A program made the translations under genes and the position numbers. 64,000 bases of DNA from Cyanobacterium sp. HL-69 (GTDB lineage Bacteria > Cyanobacteriota > Cyanobacteriia > Cyanobacteriales > Cyanobacteriaceae). A model generated the notes under the pieces. That model was not told where the DNA came from and made no database searches. It saw only the letters and a list, made by a program, of their open reading frames with translations. Positions 49,583 through 58,091 of the stretch are shown here, in pieces. The first letter of the stretch is position 1. Every line of letters begins with the position of its first letter. The stretch is from NCBI GenBank assembly GCA_002813895.1, contig CP024912.1, forward strand, positions 2,635,836-2,699,835. The letters are read 5' to 3'.

Positions 49583-50503
49583 TTATTTAATATCTTTCAA
49601 ACTATAAGAAATTGTTGTTTCTACTTTTGTCTCCAAATCATCTAAACTATTACCTAAACTTTTTTGAATATTCTTAGTTAAATTAATACTAAAATCTATA
49701 CTATTACCTTTCTCATTAATTAGCCGTATTAAATTTTGTATAGTAGTTTTGATTGTATTCGTTTTTCTTTCAGACAACTTAAAATAATTATTTTCCTCAA
49801 GATTATTATCAAGCATTTTTTCTTTAATATTATCCTTTAAAAATTTGATTTCAGAATCTAAAAATAACCATTGTTCTTCGATTTCCCTATATCTTTTACA
49901 AAGATCTTCCAAACTAATATTATCTTGATTTTCTTTCATAATTTTATCTAACTTTAATAAATGTTGATAAACTTGAGCTAAATAGACACAATCCATTTGA
50001 GCATAATATAACTGATTTTTCTTTAAAGGACGAACTCCCCAATCTCCGCTCTGCTCATTTTTGTCAATGTCTTTGAAATCGGTAAAATACTCAGTTAGTG
50101 TTTTTAAAGACTTACTTTTAACAGGTAAAATATGATAAGGAATTGTTTTAGCGAGCTCATAAGTACAAAAAACATTTTTAGTTTGTTTTCCTCCCAAAAA
50201 TCTTAGATCATATTTAGCATTATGAAAAACCTTTGTGATGCTTTCATTCATCATAATATGGTCAACAAAATAACCTACCAATTCTTCCTGATTTAAAACA
50301 TCAAATAAATAAGTACGACTACCATCAATATTATCAGGATAAGCCAACACTTGAATAAGGGAAATTCGAGGAGTTTTGGTTTTATAGTCAGCGGTTTCTG
50401 TATCAACCCATAATATATCTATATCTCTCAAATCAAGAATTATACTTTTAATCTCATCTTTGTTTGTTAAATACATAAACTTAATATTAATTTTTTTAGA
50501 CAA
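49583..50503 (-). CDS. RNase D-like 3'-5' exonuclease
   Basis: DEDD-type exonuclease domain in residues about 8-190: IDILWVDTETADYK (Exo I, Asp and Glu), VFHNAKYDLRFL (Exo II) and YYAQMDCVYLAQVY (Exo III, Tyr-x3-Asp). The rest (190-306) is charged and coiled, and unlike the HRDC domains of true RNase D. It may act on RNA or DNA. The second Met, M10 at 50476, is an equally plausible start (MYLTNKDEIK). First gene of the operon with comF and glycerate kinase. Confidence 0.82.
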   Translation of the reverse strand: MSKKINIKFMYLTNKDEIKSIILDLRDIDILWVDTETADYKTKTPRISLIQVLAYPDNIDGSRTYLFDVLNQEELVGYFVDHIMMNESITKVFHNAKYDLRFLGGKQTKNVFCTYELAKTIPYHILPVKSKSLKTLTEYFTDFKDIDKNEQSGDWGVRPLKKNQLYYAQMDCVYLAQVYQHLLKLDKIMKENQDNISLEDLCKRYREIEEQWLFLDSEIKFLKDNIKEKMLDNNLEENNYFKLSERKTNTIKTTIQNLIRLINEKGNSIDFSINLTKNIQKSLGNSLDDLETKVETTISYSLKDIK

Positions 50504-50543
50504 GGCTTTTTTAACCTTTTTTCTATAAAACTACCACTTAAGT

Positions 50544-50643
50544 AAGTGGGCATAATTAAATCGATTTAGGTAAGGGGTTTAAACCCCTTGTTCATAAGAG
50601 TCTTAATAAAATAAGAGCTATAATTAATTTCGCCAACCTATTT
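50544..50643 (-). repeat. MITE-like element, copy 2 (inverted)
   Basis: Inverted copy of the element at 47351-47434, with the same AAGGGGTTTAAACCCCTT palindrome at 50572-50589. It has about 16 more bases (CTTATTTTATTAAGA region in the opposite strand). It stands upstream of the exonuclease operon. Together the two copies flank the three-gene operon. Confidence 0.7.
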
Positions 50644-50749
50644 ATCAGTAAAAAGAGTAAGTAATAAACAATTCGTTATCCATAACTTATTTGAATTAAT
50701 TTACATTACCTAACACCTTATCCCCTAAAGCAATTCCCTGTAGATGTTG

Positions 50750-51367
50750 TTACTTATAATTAACTTGTTTTAAAACAAAATCACGTATCACATTAATCTC
50801 TAAGGGTATAATTTCATGAGCCATTTGATACTCCTTATATTGTATATTTATACCCACATTTTCTAACTTTGTTTTGGCATCTCTCGCCGCTTGAATTGGT
50901 ACAATAAGATCATTTGTACCATGGCAAATCAGAGTAGGAGGAAAAGGATTTCTCTCGGTGCTAGGCTCAAAATGCAGATAGCCACTGAGACTGCATACCC
51001 CCGCTACAGGTAACTGTAAGCCCACATCTAAACTCATGGCACCACCTTGAGAAAAACCGCCCACAATGGTTTTACTGAGGGGAATATTAGTCTTATCTTC
51101 GAGGGTTAGTAACCAACGATAAAAAGTATCGACACTTTCTCTGATGCCCTGATTATTATTTTCTAGGGCATACCATGCTTTACCTTCTGGCACATGGGGA
51201 TGAGCATAGGGGGCATTGGGGAAGATATATTGACAGTGGGGTAAGTCTAAGAGTGGCGGAAGGGAAGATAAATCATGATAGTTTGCCCCCCAGCCATGGA
51301 GTAACACAAAAACATACTTGATTTCTTGCCCAGATGGAGGATTATGGATAATGGTATCTAAATTCAT
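50750..51367 (-). CDS. Carboxylesterase/phospholipase-type alpha/beta hydrolase
   Basis: A 205-residue serine hydrolase of the YpfH/acyl-protein thioesterase group. The nucleophile elbow is GFSQGGAMS (about residue 101-109); the oxyanion region is VFVLLHGWGANYHDL; the acidic residue is likely in CHGTNDLIVP and the His in MAHEIIPLE. It hydrolyses short-chain esters or lysophospholipids; the true substrate is unknown. Divergent from the next gene by 26 bp. Confidence 0.88.
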   Translation of the reverse strand: MNLDTIIHNPPSGQEIKYVFVLLHGWGANYHDLSSLPPLLDLPHCQYIFPNAPYAHPHVPEGKAWYALENNNQGIRESVDTFYRWLLTLEDKTNIPLSKTIVGGFSQGGAMSLDVGLQLPVAGVCSLSGYLHFEPSTERNPFPPTLICHGTNDLIVPIQAARDAKTKLENVGINIQYKEYQMAHEIIPLEINVIRDFVLKQVNYK

Positions 51368-51393
51368 TTTGTATCTATGCTGTGATAAATTAG

Positions 51394-51984
51394 ATGCTGT
51401 TTAAACAGTATTTTATCTTTTTGTTGGTGAAAATATTATTAATTAAAATTACTATTGCTTGTCTTTTTTTTGTCCCTGCTTTAGATTTATTGACCAAAGT
51501 GTTTGTTAATTCAGATTTATCTTATCGTTTCCTTTGCGGAGGACTTTTACTTTTTTGCTTGGAACAATGTAAGATGGCAATCATTGATTTAAGGGATTAT
51601 TTTGTGGTAAAAACAAATATAAAATATCATAATATTTCCTTCTATTTTACCATTTTGTGTTCCACGATCGCCCTTGAATTGATAGGATTTTACTATATGT
51701 ACTTCTATATAAATATTGGAGCAATCATAACTTTAATAAGTCAACTATGGTTTAATAGTTTAGCAAAAATAAAAATAAACATATTTAGAGAGCAAATAAC
51801 TATCATCCCTTGGGGAATAGAAAAAAGAATAGGGGAATTAATTGGGGCTATATTAGGAATAACCTTAATCATTTTATGGTCACTAAATATTTATCCTTTA
51901 ACCATGGGTTTCTTAATGCTAACCATGATGATAGCCTTTCTCACTATAAAATATGGATTACCAATGGTGATGAAAAATTCCTAA
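51394..51984 (+). CDS. Unknown membrane protein
   Basis: A 196-residue protein with about five hydrophobic helices (FIFLLVKILLIKITIACLFF; FLCGGLLLFCLEQ; FTILCSTIALELIGF; LIGAILGITLIILW; MGFLMLTMMIAFLTI). The loops are short and basic. A central piece, REQITIIPWGIEKR, is the only polar conserved-looking stretch. I do not recognise a family. It is divergent from the esterase gene, with about 26 bp between the starts, so both promoters overlap or lie within the genes. Confidence 0.65.
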   Translation: MLFKQYFIFLLVKILLIKITIACLFFVPALDLLTKVFVNSDLSYRFLCGGLLLFCLEQCKMAIIDLRDYFVVKTNIKYHNISFYFTILCSTIALELIGFYYMYFYINIGAIITLISQLWFNSLAKIKINIFREQITIIPWGIEKRIGELIGAILGITLIILWSLNIYPLTMGFLMLTMMIAFLTIKYGLPMVMKNS

Positions 51985-52027
51985 CACAAAAAATGGTGTT
52001 TTATGATGAATTACTATCTATTCTATT

Positions 52028-52132
52028 ATGAAAAGAATAGTTCAAAAAACAAAAAAAGACAATCAAAAAACTGTCACCGCCATAGCCAAAGAAATTAATA
52101 ATAGTTTTAAGCTAGAGAGAATAATAAATTAA
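52028..52132 (+). CDS. Possible 34-residue basic peptide
   Basis: A short frame (MKRIVQKTKKDNQKTVTAIA then KEINNSFKLERIIN) ends 9 bp before the acyltransferase start. It is very rich in Lys and Asn with no hydrophobic stretch. It could be a short upstream peptide or chance in AT-rich DNA. I include it with low confidence. Confidence 0.15.
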   Translation: MKRIVQKTKKDNQKTVTAIAKEINNSFKLERIIN

Positions 52133-52141
52133 TAAAAAACC

Positions 52142-52840
52142 ATGATTAATGAGCAAAAATTAACAAATTTACTTGCTAATAGCCACTCTCCAACCATTAT
52201 CTCAGAAGTAGCCCCTTGGCTTAGTAAAATAGTTTATCCCCTCGGAAAACAATTACTCCTTCCCTTTTTCTTCAAAAAAGTAACTATTACAGGGCAAGAA
52301 AATATTCCCACCGATGGGGCAGTAATCGTGGCACCCACCCACCGCTCTCGCTGGGATGCTATCATAGTACCCTATGCGGTAGGTAGATTGTCCAGTGGTA
52401 GAAATCCACATTTTATGGTATCTGCCAACGAAATGAAAGGAATACAGGGTTGGTTTATTCGTCGTCTAGGAGGATTTCCTGTTAATACAGAGCATCCAGG
52501 CATTGAAAGTTTAAAATATAGTTTTGAGTTGTTATGTCAAGGGGAAATGGTAGTTATTTTTCCTGAAGGGGGCATTTTTCGCACCAAGGAGGTACAACCC
52601 TTAAAAAGGGGAGTTGCTAAAATAGCCCTCGACACTGAGGAGGTAAAACCAGAAGTAGCTACAAAAATTTTACCAGTTAAAATCACTTATGATCAAGAGA
52701 TACCCAAAAGGGGAGCAAGTGTTGAAGTTAACATTGGTAAGCCTTTAATGGTCAAAAAATATTGTTCTTCTTCTCAAAGTGCAAAACGAAATAGTCTTGA
52801 TTTAACCCAAGATTTACAACAGTCGTTAATAGATTTGTGA
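52142..52840 (+). CDS. PlsC-family 1-acylglycerol-3-phosphate acyltransferase
   Basis: Adds an acyl chain to lysophosphatidic acid or a related acceptor in membrane lipid synthesis. The HX4D catalytic motif is APTHRSRWDAI (about 60-70); the glycerophosphate-binding motif is FPEGGIFRT (about 140). Length 232. There is no strong transmembrane helix beyond a mildly hydrophobic N-terminal part. A glycine-rich membrane protein gene starts 12 bp downstream, so the two are likely cotranscribed. Confidence 0.88.
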   Translation: MINEQKLTNLLANSHSPTIISEVAPWLSKIVYPLGKQLLLPFFFKKVTITGQENIPTDGAVIVAPTHRSRWDAIIVPYAVGRLSSGRNPHFMVSANEMKGIQGWFIRRLGGFPVNTEHPGIESLKYSFELLCQGEMVVIFPEGGIFRTKEVQPLKRGVAKIALDTEEVKPEVATKILPVKITYDQEIPKRGASVEVNIGKPLMVKKYCSSSQSAKRNSLDLTQDLQQSLIDL

Positions 52841-52851
52841 TTATATAGGTA

Positions 52852-53571
52852 ATGAAACAAGTTTTATTTCCCGTTACAGGTGCGATCGCAGGTAGTTGTA
52901 TTCCTTCGACAATGGGGGGCATCGGTATAGTGGGAAGTTTTGGAGGTATAGGCTTAGGATTAGGCTCAACCGCAGGGCTAGGTTTTATCACAGGTGGGGC
53001 TTTGTATGGTTGTATTCATGGCATCAACACAAAAGATTCCTCTGCAACTGTTAGCACTTGTGTAGGGATTTTAAGCGGAATTACAACCCATCAAACCATA
53101 GGAAACATAGGTATAGCGATGGGTGGCACAGCGTTAGGAGTGGGAATTGGTGCCATGGCTTTTTCTGGCGGAATTTTAGGTTTAGGAATATATGGTTTAG
53201 CCAGAATGTTTGATAACGGTAAGACATGCCCAGAGTCTTTTACTCAAACTTATTCTAGGATAGAAGACAAAGTTTTATGTTTAGAAGCCTATAACGAAGC
53301 TATGACGGAAGTTGACCCCACCTTAGCACAATTATCATGGGAGCATCGATGGGCAGAAATAGAAGTAGATTATGAATTAAATGACCTAAAGAAAAAATTA
53401 GGTTCTAAAATTGATTATGTAAGATTAAATAAGATGAAAATATTAAAAGCAAAAAGAGATGACTTAATGAATCAGTTAAAACAAACTTTTTCAAGCTATA
53501 AAAAATTTAATCTGTTACAAGAAATCGATAACATTGAAAAACAAATTAAGGAAAATAGTCTTTTCAAATAG
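52852..53571 (+). CDS. Glycine-rich membrane protein with coiled-coil tail, unknown
   Basis: Residues 1-125 are hydrophobic and unusually Gly-rich (SFGGIGLGLGSTAGLGF; GNIGIAMGGTALGVGIGAMA), with repeated GxxxG/Gly-zipper spacing. Residues 130-239 are charged and helical (YELNDLKKKLGSKIDYV). The first half could insert into a membrane and oligomerise, as in Gly-zipper proteins. I recognise no family. It follows the acyltransferase by 11 bp with its own ATG. Confidence 0.7.
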   Translation: MKQVLFPVTGAIAGSCIPSTMGGIGIVGSFGGIGLGLGSTAGLGFITGGALYGCIHGINTKDSSATVSTCVGILSGITTHQTIGNIGIAMGGTALGVGIGAMAFSGGILGLGIYGLARMFDNGKTCPESFTQTYSRIEDKVLCLEAYNEAMTEVDPTLAQLSWEHRWAEIEVDYELNDLKKKLGSKIDYVRLNKMKILKAKRDDLMNQLKQTFSSYKKFNLLQEIDNIEKQIKENSLFK

Positions 53572-53807
53572 CCTTATAGAATAACTCTAAAGTTTATTTT
53601 ATCTATTTTATTAGACACTAATATTAATAAAACTTGTCACTATAAAAAATGTTGGCAGGGTAATGTATCATAATTTCCAAAACAATAATATTTTTTACCC
53701 ACTCTACCTTTCTAGGATATTATTCGATGGAAGTATTTCACCAACAAAATAAATAAACTTGGCTAATCGTAGCAATTCTGAGAAAATAATCAGAGAACAA
53801 AATTTTA

Positions 53808-54281
53808 ATGAACGTTAATAAAAACAAGATGATGAAAAAAATACGTCCCATTCTATCCCTTCTTTTGGTACTGGTTACTACTTTATTAGTCAGTTGTAGT
53901 AGCCCTACTAAAGCCAAAATTCCTACAGTTTATAGCCCAGAAAAAATTGAGCAACTACAATTATACCGAGCCCCCATCGCCGAAGCACGGGAGAAAATGG
54001 CTACCCTCGAAGAGTTTATTAAAACTGAAAATTGGGTAGATACCAGAACCTTTATTCATGGTCCTTTAGGGGGCTTACGTCAGTCTATGGCGAATGCTTC
54101 TAGTCGTTTACTTCAAAAAGATCAAAAATCTGCTCAAAACCTTGCTAGAGAGTTGTTTAGTCATTTTGAAAGAATAGATGCTGCCGCCAAGGAAAGAAAC
54201 TATAATGCAGCAGAGGCTCAATATTTTGAAGCCCTCAAAGATTTTGATGCTTATCTTGATATTATTCCTAGCAATAGTTAA
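53808..54281 (+). CDS. psbQ: Photosystem II lipoprotein PsbQ (CyanoQ)
   Basis: An extrinsic lumenal subunit that stabilises the oxygen-evolving complex. A signal peptide (residues 8-28) ends in the lipobox LLVSC, so the Cys is lipid-modified. The mature part is a four-helix bundle with YSPEKIEQLQLYRAP, NWVDTRTFIHGPLGGLRQ and FDAYLDIIP, the typical CyanoQ pattern. Two further in-frame Met codons (M8, M9) are possible starts; MKKIRPILS is more usual for a signal peptide. Monocistronic, with 236 bp before it. Confidence 0.9.
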   Translation: MNVNKNKMMKKIRPILSLLLVLVTTLLVSCSSPTKAKIPTVYSPEKIEQLQLYRAPIAEAREKMATLEEFIKTENWVDTRTFIHGPLGGLRQSMANASSRLLQKDQKSAQNLARELFSHFERIDAAAKERNYNAAEAQYFEALKDFDAYLDIIPSNS

Positions 54282-54371
54282 TTAGCGTTAGGGAATAATT
54301 TAGGTGATGGTTATTAGTGTTAGGTATTTAATAAATTAATTTTTTTGATTTTGGAGAGTGGGGCAATATTG

Positions 54372-55700
54372 ATGGTTAAGTTTCCTTTGGCTTTGGCGGT
54401 AGCAACGGCAAAAATTGTCACTGGCACAGTGCGTCTGTTGGGTTTGGGGGCAGCGAGTGTTTTACCGGGGGCTATTGCTAGACGTTTCCATCCTCGTCTA
54501 TTGGCGGTTTTGTCAAAGCAGATTAAGAAAGGGGTAATTTTGGTAGTTGGTACTAATGGCAAAACGACTACTTCTCTTTTGTTGAAGGAAATTTTGCAAA
54601 ATGATGGTTATAGGGTAATTCACAATTCCACGGGGGCCAATTTAATCAATGGTTTGGTTACTTGTTTGATTGATAATAGTAATCTATGGGGAAAAATAGA
54701 GGCGGATTATGCCATTCTTGAGGTAGATGAAAATGTTTTACCTTTGGTGTTAAGGGAGTGCAACCCTAGCCATATTTTAGCTCTAAATTTATTCCGAGAT
54801 CAATTAGATCGTTATGGGGAAGTTGATACTATTAGTTATCGGTGGAAAGAGGCGATCGCACCTTTATCCCAAGCGACTACAATTGTTATTAATGGAGATG
54901 ATCCTACCCTTTGTTATTTAGGGCAAAATATTGATAAAAAAGTTCTCTTTTTCGGCTTAAATGAAAGAGATTTATACTTAGAAGAAATTCCCCATGCAGT
55001 AGATTCTATTTATTGTCCAAATTGTGGTCATTTCCTTGACTATGAAGGGGTTTACCTTTCTCATCTGGGAGACTATGACTGCCCAAAATGTGAATTTACT
55101 AAGAGTAAATTAAACGTAAATAGCCAAGAGTGGGGACAAATTTTAATCGGAGTTTACAACAAATATAATACTTTAGCCGCTGGATTACTAGCCCAATCTG
55201 TGGGAGTAGAAAAAGAAGTAATTAATCAAACTATTATTAACTTTAAAGCAGCCTTTGGTAGAGCAGAAGAATTAACCATTAATAATAAGCATATTCGCAT
55301 TCTTCTATCTAAAAATCCTGTGGGCATGAATGAAACTATCAGGGCAGTAAATGACCTGAAAAAAATTAACCCCCACTGTACCACTATGATGATTTTAAAC
55401 GATCGCACTCCAGATGGTACCGATGTATCATGGATATGGGATGTAGATACTGAAAAATTAGTGGAGTCTGGAGGCAATATAGTGGTTAGCGGAGACAGGG
55501 TTTATGATATGTCCCTAAGATTGAAATATAGCCTAGATAATATAGACAGTGACTTGAATTTAATTGTCAAAGAAAATCTACCTGAAGCCATAGAAGAAGC
55601 TTTAAAAATTACTCCCGAAAATCAGACACTATACATAATTCCCACCTATTCCGCCATGCTAGAAGTGAGAAAAATTTTAGTTGGTAGAAGTATTTTATAG
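54372..55700 (+). CDS. MurT-like Mur ligase with zinc ribbon
   Basis: A Mur ligase-type amide synthase (442 residues). The P-loop is VVGTNGKTTTSLLL (about 58-71); a four-Cys zinc ribbon (YCPNCGHFL and DCPKCEF) is inserted in the middle domain, as in MurT; DUF1727-type C-terminal domain with ILNDRTPDGTDVSWIWDVD. MurT amidates the D-Glu of lipid II with GatD supplying ammonia. No GatD gene lies next to it here; the next gene is on the other strand. I start at ATG 54372; the frame extends to a TTG at 54345. Confidence 0.85.
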   Translation: MVKFPLALAVATAKIVTGTVRLLGLGAASVLPGAIARRFHPRLLAVLSKQIKKGVILVVGTNGKTTTSLLLKEILQNDGYRVIHNSTGANLINGLVTCLIDNSNLWGKIEADYAILEVDENVLPLVLRECNPSHILALNLFRDQLDRYGEVDTISYRWKEAIAPLSQATTIVINGDDPTLCYLGQNIDKKVLFFGLNERDLYLEEIPHAVDSIYCPNCGHFLDYEGVYLSHLGDYDCPKCEFTKSKLNVNSQEWGQILIGVYNKYNTLAAGLLAQSVGVEKEVINQTIINFKAAFGRAEELTINNKHIRILLSKNPVGMNETIRAVNDLKKINPHCTTMMILNDRTPDGTDVSWIWDVDTEKLVESGGNIVVSGDRVYDMSLRLKYSLDNIDSDLNLIVKENLPEAIEEALKITPENQTLYIIPTYSAMLEVRKILVGRSIL

Positions 55701-55706
55701 CAAAAA

Positions 55707-56312
55707 TTAATATACCTGACCTCTATAGGTTTTCGGTTTTTTCTTTATTTTTGTGATACTTTCTTCTTTTTCTTCATGAATAAAGGCTGCCCCTCGATAG
55801 GTTTCATAACTTTGAACTTTTCTTTGAGGAGGAGAACTTGGGGTTGTGGTAGTAGGGGAATTTTTGTCACGAACACTAATATTCCATTGGACATTATTCT
55901 CTAGCTCTGTAATACTAGCACTCATGATATGTTCTTCCCTGTTAGTATTATTAACTATTTTTTTATTTGAAGCTCGGAAATTTTGACTAGAAAATTTTTG
56001 ACTATTATTGTTGTCGTTAATTACTCTATTATTTTCACTATTTACCTGCTTAGAAGGCACAAACTTTTTGCCCATCACTTCCACTTTTTCTTCCATCCAT
56101 ACGGTATAGGAAAATTTAGTTTCAGTGACAAAACTTTCTTCTCCCTTACTTAACAATTCAGCAGAAAGAAATAGAGCTTTTTCTCTAAATCTTTTAGGGA
56201 CATCAGATTTTCTGAGGAAACTTTTGCCAAAACATTTTATTTTAAGACCTTTTTGTATTTCTTCTGCTTTAACTCCGTGGGTTTGTAAATGTTCTAAAGA
56301 CAATATCTCCAT
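55707..56312 (-). CDS. Unknown protein with YRG motifs
   Basis: A 201-residue hydrophilic, basic protein. The N-terminal 80 residues look folded (KGLKIKCFGKSFLRKSDVPK, ELLSKGEESFVTETKFSYTVW). The middle is Asn/Ser-rich and disordered. The C terminus has two similar motifs, TYRGAAF and TYRGQVY. A YRG motif also occurs in small cyanobacterial proteins of the DUF4278 type, but the link is weak. It ends 6 bp from the convergent MurT-like gene. Confidence 0.6.
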   Translation of the reverse strand: MEILSLEHLQTHGVKAEEIQKGLKIKCFGKSFLRKSDVPKRFREKALFLSAELLSKGEESFVTETKFSYTVWMEEKVEVMGKKFVPSKQVNSENNRVINDNNNSQKFSSQNFRASNKKIVNNTNREEHIMSASITELENNVQWNISVRDKNSPTTTTPSSPPQRKVQSYETYRGAAFIHEEKEESITKIKKKPKTYRGQVY

Positions 56313-56417
56313 AACTCTATTTTTTCCTTGAACTGAAGTTTTTATTTAAACTATTCACCTATTACTGATTCCATGGTAGGGGATAGATTCAGGTCGTGAT
56401 GTAAAATAGCTTACATT

Positions 56418-56843
56418 TTAGTTTATTTGATAAGCAAAATATTTGTCTTCTCCATCTTCTTTATATTCTTTTAATAATCTCCAAGTTTCTCCTTGTTTTC
56501 TTCTTTCTATATCTAACTGAAATTCGTTTTTAATGGTTTTTGTTTTATTGTTATTTAGTTTAAGTTTAATGTTATAGATTCCTTCTAAATGATAAACTGA
56601 CAAATTATAAATTATTCTTGATTCTATGCGTTTAACATCTATCTTACTAAGCTCAAATGTAGCTGGTTTTGTCTTTAATTGATCACCTAAATTATTATAG
56701 CTTGATTGTAGGGTAAGGGCGATCGCCTTTTCAACTATAGAAGGAGGCGGGGCAAATTCTAGGGGAGCAGAAATAGAGGAACAACCCACACAGATAAAAA
56801 ATAATGATAAATTAATAATGATAAGTTGAATAATATTTTTCAT
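56418..56843 (-). CDS. Putative lipoprotein, unknown
   Basis: A 141-residue protein with a signal peptide (IIQLIIINLSLFFICVGCSS) whose Cys in a VGC setting may be lipid-modified. The rest is a single small beta-rich domain: alternating hydrophobic strands (RIIYNLSVYHLEGIYNIKLKL) and ending in EDKYFAYQIN. It is near the next gene (divergent, 87 bp apart). I recognise no family. Confidence 0.65.
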   Translation of the reverse strand: MKNIIQLIIINLSLFFICVGCSSISAPLEFAPPPSIVEKAIALTLQSSYNNLGDQLKTKPATFELSKIDVKRIESRIIYNLSVYHLEGIYNIKLKLNNNKTKTIKNEFQLDIERRKQGETWRLLKEYKEDGEDKYFAYQIN

Positions 56844-56930
56844 GTCCTAGCTACAATACGACCAAAATTGAATTTTTATCTAATTTAAAACAACAACTAT
56901 CTTAAAATCTAATTTATATTTATAAAATTA

Positions 56931-57950
56931 ATGGATAATCAAAAACCAGAGAATAAACCTGCTGATATAGAGATAAAAGAGACTATTATTAGTTTAAAAA
57001 AGACTATAAAGAAACTACAATTAACCCTAGAAAGAATTAATCAATCAGAAATACAAAAGTTTCCCACCATAGAAATTACTAACACTTTTATCGAGTCTAG
57101 TAACAACTTAATTAATAATATTAAACTTGCTCCCCGTTTTAAAGTTCAAGATAATTCTGAAACTATACCAAAGAATGTTCCCGAAAACCTACCCTCTCGC
57201 AAAAAAAGACTTAATTTTGATTTTCGTTTAGGAGCGCTCACAAAGTGGCAGACCTTTGGTCTGATCGCCCTTGTTTCAATTATAATTATCTTGGGAATAT
57301 GCTGGACTCTCATCAACCCCAACCTAGAAATAGATAATAGTGAAGATAAAACAAAGATTGTCGCCATCGAAACACCCCCAAATAAGCAAAATCCCCCCGA
57401 CATAGACACCCCAGACAATCAAACAAAAACAGAAAATATCATCAACTCAGAAACAAATATCAAGGAAAATGTCGTTAACGATAAACCTGACATAGAAAAA
57501 TCACTAGACAATAATTCCACCCAAAAAGGAATAGTAGAAACTCCCCCCGCTATTATTGCTGATGATACTCCCCCTCAACCAGAAAAAATTGAACAACCAA
57601 TTCCCGATAAAGAAGTAGAAATAATTATCGAACAAAAAACCGTTAGCGCCCTTACTATCGAACAAACATTATACGATAACATTCAAGAGCAAATTGACCA
57701 AATTACTGATAAATACGGTAAAAATTTAATTATTAATCTAAAAGCGAATTTTAGTGAAAACAATCTTCTTATCACCCTTACTCAAAATTGGTATCAAATG
57801 AATAGTAATGAACAAGATAATTTCGTCAATGATGTTTATGACATTGGCAGACTGCTTTATTTTAATAAAATTAATTTCCAAGATAGCCAAGGAAATTTAG
57901 TGGCAAGAAATGCAGTTATTGGAGATAAAATAATTATCACTCAAAGATAA
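56931..57950 (+). CDS. Unknown membrane-anchored protein with charged linker
   Basis: A 339-residue protein: N-terminal coiled part (1-60), basic segment, a single helix around residues 108-128 (FGLIALVSIIIILGICW), a long Pro/Asp/Asn/Glu-rich linker (130-235) and a folded C-terminal domain (240-339; NLIINLKANFSENNLLITLTQ, ending IIITQR). This arrangement of cytosolic N terminus, one helix and a distal domain recalls cyanobacterial envelope proteins, but I cannot name it. It is divergent from the lipoprotein gene. Confidence 0.7.
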   Translation: MDNQKPENKPADIEIKETIISLKKTIKKLQLTLERINQSEIQKFPTIEITNTFIESSNNLINNIKLAPRFKVQDNSETIPKNVPENLPSRKKRLNFDFRLGALTKWQTFGLIALVSIIIILGICWTLINPNLEIDNSEDKTKIVAIETPPNKQNPPDIDTPDNQTKTENIINSETNIKENVVNDKPDIEKSLDNNSTQKGIVETPPAIIADDTPPQPEKIEQPIPDKEVEIIIEQKTVSALTIEQTLYDNIQEQIDQITDKYGKNLIINLKANFSENNLLITLTQNWYQMNSNEQDNFVNDVYDIGRLLYFNKINFQDSQGNLVARNAVIGDKIIITQR

Positions 57951-58019
57951 ATCTATTATTAAAAATAACTTTAAATATTAATATTAAATCCATGAAATAA
58001 TTTAATACTTTAGTTTTTT

Positions 58020-58043
58020 AAATCTCCCAATTATGGGAGATTT
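58020..58043. other. Hairpin between convergent genes
   Basis: AAATCTCCC (58020-58028) and GGGAGATTT (58035-58043) form a nine-pair stem with a six-base loop, between the ends of the unknown membrane protein and aroK. A T run precedes rather than follows it on the plus strand, so a classic terminator is not proven. Confidence 0.45.
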
Positions 58044-58091
58044 ATAGAGCTAAACTGATAAGCATAATATGGAACTAATGTTTCTGATCAA

